DNA from: Saururus chinensis
Taxonomy: Eukaryota; Streptophyta; Magnoliopsida; Piperales; Saururaceae
Direction of reading: 5' to 3'
Length of the DNA stretch: 64,000 nt
Assembly (NCBI GenBank): GCA_035235625.1
Contig: CP141146.1
Span: 15,060,501 to 15,124,500, forward strand
Shown here: piece after piece, positions 23,469 to 34,902 of the stretch
Position numbering within the stretch: position 1 is the first letter of the stretch
Layout of the letters: the number at the start of each line of letters is the position of its first letter
Notes under the pieces: generated by a model
What the model was told of the DNA's origin: nothing
Database searches by the model: none
The model's input: the letters and a program-made list of their open reading frames with translations, nothing else
Made by a program: the position numbers and the translations under genes

Positions 23469-24145
23469 TTGCACTATACGATTTAGACATTATGATACAG
23501 GTTTTGGTGATGTGTATGTGTGATCAAAAAATGATATATCTTGTCAATCATTGATCTGAATTGTTATATTACTATACCTTTGTGTTTCTAATGATTATAG
23601 TTATATCAAAAACCATTATTGAGTTTATCATACTCACCCCTCTTTCTTGTGCTTTTGCTTTGGGGCAGAGTGGCATGGCACACAGATGGACAAGATCCTC
23701 TCTATGAGGAAAGGTTAGAGAGGACTTGGGAGTAGATGTAGAGATCTCTTATGTGGCATGTTTCTTTAGTTTTTGCTATGATGTTAGAACTCATGTGGTG
23801 TAGTTCTCGTTTTGGTTTTGTGCTACATTTTACCTTTAGATTATTTGAGACATAGTTTTGGAGCCTAGTGTGGGCTATGGATTAATTTGTATGTGGGTTT
23901 GAGATTGTGGTTTATTTTAGAGTTAAAGTAACTCTTTTGATTCTACCTATTTACTCTTGCTCAAAGTAGTGCATTTACTCCGTAAATTTTTAGATCACCC
24001 GTGATTAGGGCATAAGTCTTCCGCTAATCATTTTCAATCTCCTTGTCGCCCCCTTGCGCTTGACCAGCCCCTGGACCGGGTTCGGCTAAGGTCGGGCAAT
24101 GATGAGACGTGACAGAATGAGCTATGGAATGGATGTGATATGAAT

Positions 24146-24316
24146 GCATGATCTGAATCTTGTGATTTGAGACACTATCATGTAGGTTTATATGATATGA
24201 ATGCATGATCTAAAATTGTGTGATTGAGACGCTATCGTGCAGGTTTATGTGATATGGTTGCATGATCAGAAAGTGTGTGAGAGACACTTCTCATGCGGAT
24301 TATGTGTGATATTATG
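24146..24316. repeat. 57-bp tandem repeat in LTR A2, three diverged units
   Basis: GCATGATC-type starts at 24146, 24203 and 24260, again spaced exactly 57 bp, but with many substitutions between units. Confidence 0.85.
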
Positions 24317-25522
24317 CTTGATTGTGATTGGATAATGATCACTACTTATGCAGGATGGATGCTAAGTCATAACATGATCGTTTATGCCCTGACTTGATAT
24401 AAGTGTTATATGCATGCTAGATCTTTTACTTATGGATAAGTAGGGGTTTAGTAAGGGGATGATCATAAAAGGGTATACCTTATACCATGTCATTTATGGA
24501 TCTTAATTGTCATGATGTTGTGCTGTGATGATTTTCTGATTAATGTTACCGTTTTCAAACCATTACTGAGTTTTGTACTCACCCCTCTTTTGTGATTTGT
24601 TTTGGGGCTGCACGGTGAGACGTGTAGATGTGCAAGATACCTTATATGAGGGATGACATGGGTACTTGTGGGATTAGCCTTTGTGGCATTCTAATGATGT
24701 TTTATTCAATGATTTTCTCGTGGTTGACATTAGAGAACATTATATGGTGGATTATGTATTATATCCGCATTTATCTGTTGTTCTTAGACTTGTCTAATTT
24801 TTTTCTAATTTTTGAGCCATGTGTAGGCTCTAGAGATTATTATGTGGGTTTGTGTGAGGATGATGGTGTAATATCCTCTTTGTTATTTTTATTTCTCTTG
24901 CTCAAAGGATATGAGGTGTGCTACCCCGTTAGTTGAATTGCCCGTTAGAGGGGTTAAGTCTTCCGCAATACGATAATTTGTTAAAATTTTGTCGCCCCAT
25001 GCACTGACTGGCCCTTAGACCGGGTTCCGCTCGGGTCAGGCGGAGCCGGAGCATGACAGCTACCCCCTAGACTTGGCAACGGACAGCCAAGTCAGCTTGG
25101 ACGACGGACAGCCTAGGCAGCCCCTTGGGTACGGACGGGTGTTTGGAGCAGCGTTAGAGCAGTTCCAGATGGATACTCACCTTGCGAGGTAGGCTGAGGA
25201 GGAGTCCCTACGTAGGAAGGACTAGTGGCGTGCTCGGCGCCACAAGCACTTAGGGATGGACTCCTAAGGTAGCTAGGACTCACTTATGCAAATCAGCCAC
25301 ACTCCTAGCTCGAGTGGGAGTTGAGACAGCAAGTTCCTTGGACGGATCGGACTCTTGAATGCAGCAGAGCACTGGACTCCTAGTCGGATAAGGACTCCCT
25401 TTGGTTTCCTGATTTGGACTAGGGCAGCTTGCTTAGGGGGAGAGAGTTGGTCAGGGTGAGACTTCTTGTATGGGTGGGTTATGTATGTTCTACTAGCACT
25501 AGGACCGGCCTTTGGCTGAGTC

Positions 25523-25529
25523 TATATAA
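25523..25529 (+). promoter_or_regulatory. TATA box of LTR D
   Basis: TATATAA followed by a GGGAGAGAGC leader, about 300 bp from the LTR end, the usual U3/R arrangement. Confidence 0.5.
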
Positions 25530-27599
25530 GGGAGAGAGCAAGGGCGGCCATGGGAGACAATTTTATGCACAGCGAACCAGAGTTATGAGAGAGAGAACTC
25601 TAACCCTGCTGAGCAACCTTGCCCTCTCCTTGCCATTGTATTTCAATGGACTGATTTACATATCATTGGGATGAACCCCATTGCACCAGAGATGGCTTTG
25701 TATTGCTAATTGCTTGTTCCCCTTGCGCATACGAGTGGGAAGGTTGGAGAGATTGACCGCTGGTTGCACGGCGCAACCAGGACATCACGGGAGTGAACGC
25801 TAGGCAAAGCTTCACGCCCGTGACAGTCACCATCATTCATTGTTTGATAAGTGGGCCTAGGCTTAGTCATGTTTATTTCAAAGAAATTCTAGAAAAGAAT
25901 CCTATTTGTTCCTAAAATGGGCTAGTAAAGACCCACACCCTAAATATTATAAAGAGCCAAAGTTGGCCTTCTCTCTTCTTTTTTTTTTGCTCAAATTTTA
26001 GAGAATTTTCCTTAGAAGTCTCCCAATGTGAGTTAATTGGTTCTACTTCAAAATTTATTAACTTTGATTGATTCAAAGGATTTACTTTCATATTCCCAAA
26101 TTTCCATGTGGTTTTCCATGGAAATTTCTAGAATCCTTTCAATTAATCCAAGTTGTAGAGCTCCAAATCCTTGATTTTGATTCAAAACCTTGTGATTCAT
26201 GTTTTAAAATTCATTAGACACAAAGAAATACATGATTTGCCTTGCTAATGGTATTTTGAGTCTCAACTAGTAGAAAGATTGTGGTTTATGCTTAGACCTA
26301 AAGGATCCCATATTTTTATCAGGGATTTTTTTATCTAAGAGAGGAATTGAAGTAATTATCTACTATTTAAAGGTATGGGGTTTTTGCTTGTTGAAGATTA
26401 ATTGGATTAACAGCAGTGATTATGTGATTAATCATGTTTTTATGGTTAATGGATGTTTAGCTTTGATTCCCCTTATGTGAAGTTTTGATTTTTTTAAAAT
26501 TTTTTGCGTAGGTTTTATAGGATTTTTTTGTATCTAAGGATTTAATCATGTTTATACAAAGAATTATGAGCTTTTAGTAACTAATTGCAATTACCTTTGG
26601 TTAAAAATTGTAGCTTTGAAATTTGATTCTTCAGCGATTGATCACTAGTGCATATCGATCAATTACATAAGTTACTATTACCTTTTGTTTGACTAACCGA
26701 TCAACCTCTTAGTCCTAATTTTTAATTGATTGACTGATTTACGTCTACTGTGGGACAATCGATTGATAATGTTACTGTCATTTTTTATTTGAGTGACCAA
26801 TGAACCGCTTTGCTTAATGATCAATCACTATAGTTACTGTTGTTTTATTTTTCATTCGATTGGTTGACTAATCAATTGCCCTTGGGAATCAGAAATTTTA
26901 TTGATTGTTTTTGTTTTCATGAATCGATCTATGGCTAAGGGGCGGATCGATTGGAAAATGTTACTATTATTCTTATATGGATGAACAATCAATCGCTGGG
27001 GATTCGATCAATCAGAATTGTACTTTTGAGACATAAGACTCGTTTTAAAATTGGATCTTTATGGTTTGACATGTCCTTTGCGATTAGATAGCACAATATT
27101 ACTATTATATAGTAGGATTGTTTATGACTACAAGCATGTAACATTATTCATTTATGAACTTAGGTCACATGCATCATGTTTCGCTCTTGTTGGATTTCAA
27201 TTTGCAAAATCATGCTAATTAGTCATTGTTTCCAGAGTCATCAATTGATTTGAGCTATATTAGAATTTGCCTTCACTGGACGGGCTAATTTTTATTGAAC
27301 CATTTTTTCCATTCAAAAGGATGGTGTTTGAGTCTAAATGGAGGCGTAAATCTATCCCTGAGTGAGTGCTTGAGAATTACTATTGTGACATTGGAGCTAT
27401 GTTCTAGGATGTTTGGTCATGTCTATATGCAATAGCGTTACTAGGGGCTTTTAGTATTACCTGTTTAGGAATGTCAAACAACATGCAACAATATCTTTGG
27501 GTACCTTTGGATTTATTTTCTTGAGATATTCCTTTGATGCTTTTTTTGAGATATTTATTTAGACAAGTGTAAGGATTGTATGCATCTTGAGATTGTTCG

Positions 27600-30078
27600 T
27601 TAAATAACCGCGTGGATGAATTTTCACCCTCGTGGGTGAAAAAAATTTGTGTTAGCGACGCATAATATATGTGTCGCTAATACATTAGATAGTAGCAACG
27701 CATACGGTATGCATCGCTACTACACTAGGCTAGTAGTGACGCATTCACGCATATACATATGCGTCGCTAATAATAGGTGCAGTAGTGAGAGAGAGAGGCA
27801 GAATGGGGAGAGAGAGGAAGAGAGAGAAAGTGGAGAGAGAGGAAGAGAGAGAGCGGAGAGAGAGAGAGGAAGAAGAGAGAGAGCGGAAAGAGAGGAGTGA
27901 CCCTCTCTATCTTCTCTCTCTCTCCTCTCCTCTCCTCTCTATCTCTCTCCTCTCCCTTCTCTCTCCCCACTTTCTCTTTACTTAATTTTTTTATTGTTTT
28001 AAAAATTTTAAAAATAAATTATAATTAACAAAAATTTCTCTCTCTCCTCACTCTCTCCTACCCTCCCTCTATCTCTCCGTTCTTTCTCTCTCTCTCTATC
28101 TCTCTCCGTCTCTCTCTCTTTCTCCCTGTCTTACTCTCTCTCTCTCCTCCCTCCTCCTCTCTCTCTCCCTCTCTCTCCTCTCTCTCACTTTTCTCTCGTT
28201 TATTTAAATTTTTTTTTTAAAATATGTATTTGCAACGCATAAGATTATGTGTCACTACTATTTATTTTTTTTATTTTTTAAAACTTTCAAAAATAATTTA
28301 CAATTAATTTTTTTTTCCTCCCCTATTTCTCCCTCATCTCTCTCCCCTCACCTCTCTTTCTCTCTCTTCTCTCTCCTCTCTCCTCCCTCCTCCTCTCTCT
28401 CTTTCTCTCTCTCCCCTCCTCCTCTCTCTCTCTCTCCCCCTCTTTCTCTCTCTTCTCTCTCCCTTTTCTCTCTTTTATTTAAATTTTTATAAAAAATATG
28501 TTTTAGCGACACATAATTGTATACATCGCTACTACAAATTTTTTTATTTTTTAAACTTTCAAAATAATTTACAATAAAATTTTTTTCCTCCCCTCTTTCT
28601 CTCTCTTCTCTCTACCCTCTCTCCTCTCTTTCTCTCTCTCTCCTCATCCTCTCTCTCCCCTCTTTCACTCTCTTCTCTCTCCCCTCACCCCGTCTCTCAG
28701 TCCTCACTCTTCTCTCTCTCCTCCCTCTTTCTCTCTCTTCTCTCTCTCTTTCCCTCCTTTCTCCTTTCTCCTCTCTCTCCCTCTCTCTCTCCTCCCTCCT
28801 CCTCTCTCTCTTTCTATCTCTCCCTCTCTCCCTCCTCTCTCCCTCCATTTTCTCTCTTATTTAAATTTGTATTAAAAAAATATGTAGTAGCGACGCATAA
28901 GTCTATTTGTCGCTGCTACATATTTTTTTAATATTTAAAATTTTCAAAAATAATTTATAATTAAATTTTTTTTTCCTCCCCTCTCTCTTCTCTCTCCCCT
29001 CACACACTCTCTCCCTCCCTCTTTTTCTCTCTTCTCTCTCTCCCCTCTCTCTCCTCACCCTCTCTCCCCTCTTTCTTTCTCTTCTCTCTCCCCTCACCCC
29101 GTCTCTCACTCCTCACTCTTCTCTCTCTCCTCCCTCTTTCTCTCTCTCCTCAGACACACTCTCTCTCCCCCTCTTTCTCTCTGCACCCTGTCTCTCACTC
29201 CTTACTCTTCTCTCTCTCCTCTCCCTCCCTCTCTCTCTTCTCTCTCTCCTCATCCTCTCTCTACCCTCTCTCTCCTCTCTTCTCTCTCTCGTTCCTCTCT
29301 CTTTCTCTCTTCACTCTCTCACTTTTATTATAAATTATATTTTAAAATTAATAAGAAAATTTAAGAAATAAAATATATTATATATAAAGAAGTGAAAGTT
29401 TAATCTATTATTGACACTACCATTTATTAAAAATTTAATATTTATATATTATATATATAAATAGTAAATATTGAATAAAATATATAATATTTAAGAAGTT
29501 TATTTTAAATTTTTTTTAAAATTTATTTATTTTATTATTATTATTTTATAATTATTTATTAAATAAAATTAATTAATAAAACTAATAACAACGCTTGTAA
29601 ACAAGCATCACTATTATCAATGTTATTTGCGACGCATGTTTAAAAGCATCGCTAATAGTTCTAAATTTTTAAATGCATTACTATTAGCGACGCTTTTATT
29701 AAGCATCGCTTATAGCATAACTATTAACGACGCTTTCTTGCAAGGGTCGCTATCATTAAAACTATTAGCGACGCTTCACAAAAGTGTTGCTAATAGTTTT
29801 TCTTTTTTTCTTTTTTTTAAACAAATAACTTTTAGCGACGCTTGTTTTATGCATCGCTAATAGTTATGTAATTAGTGACATTTTGTATTAAACGTCGCTA
29901 ATAATTGTAGTAATAGAGATGCTTGATAGTAAGCGTTGCTATTATATAATTATTAGTGACTCTTAATTAAAAGCGTCGCTAATATTTAATTTTTTTGCGA
30001 CGCTTATTAATGCATCGCCAGTATTAGTTTTTAGCAACACTTATGTTTGCGTCGCTAATAATACATTTTCTTGTAGTG
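27600..30078. mobile_element. CACTA element 2, left end missing
   Basis: The right terminus TTTTCTTGTAGTG ends at 30078, followed by ACA. Inverted AGCGACGC motifs fill 27650-27775 and 29580-30070, and an imperfect GC hairpin (TTCACCC/GGGTGAA) lies at 27622-27639. Between them a composite unit recurs about every 300 bp: an inverted motif pair, an AT-rich spacer and a long CT tract (28037-28200, 28315-28475, 28585-28855, 28974-29325). No CACTACA left terminus is present near 27600, so the left end appears deleted. No transposase ORF. It sits inside LTR F. Confidence 0.65.
27781..27978. repeat. Adjoining GA and CT tracts
   Basis: About 120 bp of (GA)n purine sequence is followed directly by about 75 bp of (CT)n pyrimidine sequence, so one strand could fold on itself. 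The open frames on both strands here are composition artefacts. Confidence 0.85.
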
Positions 30079-30624
30079 ACACCAATTTGCATGAGGTTTA
30101 TGCTATGGTTCTCTAGAATTCTATTTTGGTGTTAATGTGAGCTTTATATTTTTAAAACCCTTACTGAACTAAGCTCACCCCATCTGTGTTGTTTTTGTTT
30201 GGGGGTTGTATGGTTGTGTCATGTAGGTGCTCGTGATGATCTCTTTTATAAGAATGGAGACGAATAGATGCATAGAGTGTGTGATTGTCCTCATGTGAAG
30301 GGATAGACATTGTGTGTCATTTTGATGTAACTTTTCACATGACTATGATGGTTTACAAGTTATGGGAATGACTTGTTTAATAACTTAGACATGTGTGCTG
30401 CCTTTGTAGGCTTGAGACTTATGTTGTAATGAAACTTATGTGGGTATGTGATTGACAAAGAGGCTTTAATTAATTTTTTATGCCTGTGTTAAAATCTTTT
30501 GCATAAAGGGAAGTATTGTGCACTAAGATCTAGCCCAATTTTGGGTTAGTGTTTGGCTTTGTCATGCCTTTGTTGTATCTCCTTAGATCGGGTTCCGTTC
30601 AAGGGGGTGTGGCGGCGCGTGACA

Positions 30625-30721
30625 GTTTACCTTCTATGTTTGTTGATTCATCATTTTCCTATTTGATTTCTTTTAGGCACGAGAGAGTGTCATTTGTAAT
30701 TTTTATTAGCTTGTGCATATG
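30625..30721. other. Short spacer between LTR F and LTR C1
   Basis: It continues across C1 into 51177 onwards, since ATATG at 30717-30721 is repeated at 51172-51176. No feature recognised. Confidence 0.4.
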
Positions 30722-32777
30722 TGTAACACCCGAGATTTTTTTATCACATTTTCTTAAAAATTTACGAAAATTTTTTTGCAATATAACGGCTATAAATTAG
30801 GGGAAATGATGAAATAGAAAACCTATGAAAGCAGTTCATAATTAAAAACCCACACTTCAATTTTCCCATCCAAATTTTTTTACTAATTTGATCAAACATT
30901 ATATGGTCAAACCAAACATCCTCAGGTGCTACTAAAAAACAAACGTACGAATAAATTACCATGATCATGAATTTTAAATACAAATTTATCCCATGCATCC
31001 CTTAGTGTAAGTCCCATAAACAGTCAAGTCTAATCCAAATTATAAGTCAAGAAAACATAAACACCTTATTTTTCATCTCACCAAATACATCATATCGTGG
31101 CACAAAATAATACTCAAAGTGAGTCAAGGACATACCTGAGTCAAAGGGAATCAAACCACCACAGAAACAAGCATCCATCTCTATGAGCCCTCCGATGCAA
31201 ACGATACAAACTTGCAAAAGCCTCCCAACCATTGGGGCTAAGAAATAGGGTAAATAAATTTTTTTACACTCAGTAGAAAAATACCCAATAGGGGAGTTCT
31301 AAACAGTGAACTCAGTAATTCTATACATAGATGTGTTCGTGCAACTCAAACATGAAGCAAGCAGGCATATAATAATCATGCACATATGCATACAATCATG
31401 CAAAATATATACCATCAAACCAATCTTACATTTACCCTCTTAATCGGAGTCTTACCAACTTACTCGTACATTCATATGCTTACTCATACAACTTACACAT
31501 ACTCGTATAACCTTACTCGTACAACCTTACACTTATAATCTTGCTTAATAACATACGCTTACAATCTTGCTCAGAAACATACATACTCACTCAATCAGTC
31601 GTACACATACTATAGACCACTAAAGCTCATTACAATTAATAAGCTCTAATGTTGAAATGGAAAGGAATGTCACTGGGGCATCACCTTAACCTCTGAAGAG
31701 TTACTAGATGTCATGGACTTTTTCGAAGACAAGGCACACTAATATTCATGGGGCACAAGATCAAACAGGTAAGAGTAGTTCCATGAAACTACTTACCTGA
31801 GCGCACAAATATAAATGCCCACACATTAGGGGTCTTATAGTGTCAATGCCACTCTCGGCCAGAATCATACAGTTCCACTCTTGGGAAGAATCATACAACG
31901 CTCTCAATAGAGCATCAAATGTGTGGGCTTAATACAGCACACAGACCAAATCAAAAATATACATCGCTCTCAAGAGAGCATCAAACGTTTGGGCTTAAAT
32001 ACAACACGTAGACAACATCTCGTAGGATAAACACTACGGCAAGACATGAAAAATGCTAAGCCGACTCATTATCGGCTAGCTTAAACACAGAACTTAATTC
32101 GTCGAAACCTTCAGGTCTCAAACTCTCAAGGCTATCATTAGCTTTACTTATAATTCAAGTTTGAATTAAGTTATGCAATACAGTTATGCCACACAAACTC
32201 TCAAACATGTAGTACTCCACTGATCAAACTGAAGCTGAGCCCAATCCAAAATCCTAGTTCATCAGGGCAGTAGACTTCACTTAACCCATCCATATCATGA
32301 TCACAGCTCACCGTACATCTAATCCTTACATATTCATAAATCTTTGTCATCCACCTTATGGCTAAAACATCTTACTCATATGTTATCAAACTAAGCTCCT
32401 CAAAGCCAATCCTAGTTATCACCCTCTTACTCATTACTCATACCTCACTTATTATGTTTACTTTTCACTTCATAATATGTATGTTATGCTTGTAGAATTA
32501 TGCAACAATCGTACTGTCTGACAATCCCCCAACATAAGTTCCAGTCCAAACCACACCAATCTACTCCAATCCTCGCCCATCAAACTTACAACCGCAGTCT
32601 TCCGTCATATGCTTACACATCCACATCTAACTCCATACCAAACCCTCTATCACTTCTTACCGTCCATTGCCCATACTTTTGCCCACACACACACACATAT
32701 CCATTACACAAGCGTATAGCCATCATACATATGTATGTCTATCACACATACATATAACCAACACATACTTCCATACA

Positions 32778-32985
32778 AAGCTTACCAACATACTCGCTAG
32801 CCATCACTAGCACAGACATAATCCACATACGTAACTTACCAATATACTCGTTAGTCATCACTAGCACAGACATAATCCACATATGTAGCTTACCAACAAA
32901 CACGCTAGTCATCACTAGCACGCACATATTCCACATACATAGTTTACCAACATACTCGCTAGTAATCACTACCACACAAATGCAT
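32778..32985. repeat. 54-bp tandem repeat in LTR C1, about four units
   Basis: Units contain CGCTAGTCATCACTAGCAC and CCACATACGTA, spaced about 54 bp. The minus strand encodes an 18-residue repeat because the period is a multiple of three; it is not a gene. The counterpart in C2 (38520-38765) has the same CTAGTGATGGCTAG core in a different arrangement. Confidence 0.8.
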
Positions 32986-34894
32986 CAAACATACTTATAG
33001 CCTACATGTCATATGCATTTCAACATATCATAAATTATCCTCTTACATCATGCAAATGGATCATGATTTAACATCCAAAGCATTGAATCATACAATCCTA
33101 GCGTGTTGCTACACATTCAAAGCATGCTATCATGAAATTACAAGTTCAATGCTCCCCTACCTTATAATCCATGACGTTTGATGGAGAGCACAAGACTGTG
33201 GAGGCATTGGAGGCAGAGTTGGCGGCCAAAAGCATTGCCAAGTTGTTAGAGATGTTGTCCCAAGGTTTAGGAAGTGCCGAAAGAAATCACAGCCACATGG
33301 GGGTAACATAGATCAACGTGGAAAAATCCGTAATCCATGGTGGCACAGTAGGATGTCTGGGAGAAAGGTCATGCCAAAGAGTGGCAAGTGCTACTTGAAG
33401 TCGAGGTGTACTCACTAAAAGTCGGCCGACGGCTGAGAAGTACTCAGCCAACTGCAAGACGTCAAAATTAGCAGTGGATAACACCCAACGGCGGCGATTT
33501 TGCATCATATAGGGTCCACATAAGGGTGGTGGGCATGGGGCTACGCTCGAGGATGGAGGAGAGGTTGAGGAGAGCTATGGTGTCAAATCTAATCAGTGGC
33601 GGAGCCATCCAAAGGTCATTCAACATGAATGCGGCGTGAAAGCGGTGCCTAAATCCTAAATTGCACATGCGGTTACATGCACACATGGCCAAAAATGGCC
33701 ACACAAGGGGGAGAGGTGCCGAACGGTGGCGACCCAATGAATAAAAGGGTGATAGGGCTAAGGCCCTAGTAGTGGCCAACAAAGATGACAACACTACCAA
33801 TCGCCACCCACAACCAAAAATATTGGTGCGGGCGGCTGTGCATCTCGCACATAAAAGGGGGAAGGGGTGTCCCAGGGTCAAGTAGTGGCGGAGAAAAGGT
33901 CACGGTGAAACAAGGCTAACCCCAAGGCCAGTTGTAGGCCAATCGACAACTGGAGGTGTCATATTAGCAAAATGGCCACGAAGGGTTGTATGGGTAAGAC
34001 CCAAACAAGGCATAAGGGCAGAATAGGACAATATGGGCACAGCAGGGTCGGAAATGGCAACCCCCAATAGACACCGGGTCAAGGTAGGCTGGACATAGTC
34101 TGACCGGAGTCCGTCCGGTGGCTGGTAGAGAAAAATGTTCCAAAGGCAGTCACTTTGGGTCATCGAGCTAAAAAAAATGTTTTCAAATAGTTCGGATCAG
34201 CTGGTGGACAAGATGGACCGTAGTGGAGGGAAACATGGATATAGAGGTAGCTAGGCTAGGCTAGGGTGGTGGCCAGACCTTCTCAAACCCTAGGACGATG
34301 AGAAGGAGGTGATCGGGAGGCCGAAAACACACCGACATCTTAAAAATGTACTGGACAGTGAGAAGAAAAAAACCGAATTAAAAGTACAAGTAGCTCACGG
34401 AGGACCAAGGAGAGCATGGTGGCAACCCTAGCCGGCGCCTATGGGATCCTAGTGGCCGAACAAAGATAAGTCTTGTAAGATCCCTGATCTTAAACCAATT
34501 TATTTTAATGATTATTTATCAGTGGTTGCGTGGTTAAAGCGTTTTCTGATTTATTTGGTAGTTTCACAAATAAATGGGATTTCTTATGGTTTCAATCAAA
34601 ACCAACTTTACAATTATTGGTTTTAAGTGGTTTTGGGTAAAACCTGAATTTTTGGGATTTTACTAATTTGTCACTAATTTTTTCGAAAATTAGGGCTTGG
34701 CGGGACCCTCTGTGGGCCCCACCAACGAAATTAAGGTTTTTAGACCAAATTAACCCAGACATCAACACAAGCTTTTATAAAAAAAATTATAATTTTTGCA
34801 GGTTTAATTAGTGCTCAAATAAGCAAAATACCCATTTTTAACCCAAATTTCTATTCATACCCCATTAGTTAATTATGTACACCCCAAGCCCTAC

Positions 34895-34902
34895 TATAAA
34901 TA
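34895..34902 (+). promoter_or_regulatory. TATA box of LTR A4
   Basis: TATAAATA, 421 bp from the LTR start, followed by GAAAGAGCTGAGCC. Confidence 0.6.

Larger units (their letters stand above)
20676..24114 (+). mobile_element. Solo LTR A3 nested in A2
   Basis: GAATG flanks it at 20671-20675 and 24115-24119. It starts TATAAGGACTC, which I read as the family's TGTAAG start with one G-to-A change, and ends GACGTGACA. It is 3439 bp, uninterrupted, and serves as the reference family A LTR here. Features in order: TATAAATA at 21097, the paired TTCGAA-type palindromes (21770-21870), a local duplication of about 60 bp at 21890-22010, an AC tract near 22445 and three 57-bp units (23298-23468). ORFs inside are not genes. 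Confidence 0.85.
18178..25058 (+). mobile_element. Solo LTR A2 nested in D
   Basis: It starts TGTAAGAACTC at 18178 and ends GCATGACA at 25058. The flanking pentamers are GCTGC (18173-18177) and GCTAC (25059-25063), a duplication with one G/A change. Without A3 it is about 3.44 kb. It is the most diverged family A copy: its TATAAAA is 430 bp in rather than 421, its paired palindromes are GATCGATCG (19285-19320) rather than TTCGAACG, and its three 57-bp units (24146-24316) are decayed. Divergence and nesting order agree that it is older than A3. Confidence 0.8.
18135..25825 (+). mobile_element. Solo LTR D nested in F
   Basis: It starts TGTTAGCCCC, ends CCCGTGACA and has a perfect GTCAC duplication at 18130-18134 and 25826-25830. 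Only 43 bp of it lie left of A2; the rest is 25064-25825. The net length is about 805 bp, a different size class from A, B and C. It contains a TATATAA box at 25523-25529 and a run of GGACAGCC-type short repeats near 25070-25120. No internal coding region. The superfamily is not determined. Confidence 0.8.
17820..30624 (+). mobile_element. Solo LTR F, host of cluster II
   Basis: The segments 17820-18134 and 25831-30624 join across the LTR D insertion (TSD GTCAC). Together they follow the layout of family A: GGACC...GGCCCCACC near 18080 about 260 bp from the start, a TATAAAG near 25937, a GATTGATCA/CGATCAAT palindrome cluster (26630-27010), a TACTCACCCC-like segment near 30165 and the end GGCGCGTGACA at 30624. 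With the nested D and CACTA removed it is roughly 2.7 kb. The start TGACCCACCC at 17820 is inferred. The 5 bases on either side (AGCAA and GTTTA) do not match, so either the start is misplaced or the LTR arose by recombination between elements. Confidence 0.5.

Noticed and set aside
33287-34163. Cluster of minus-strand ORFs
   Set aside because: They lie in LTR C1, and the reading frames are not kept in C2.
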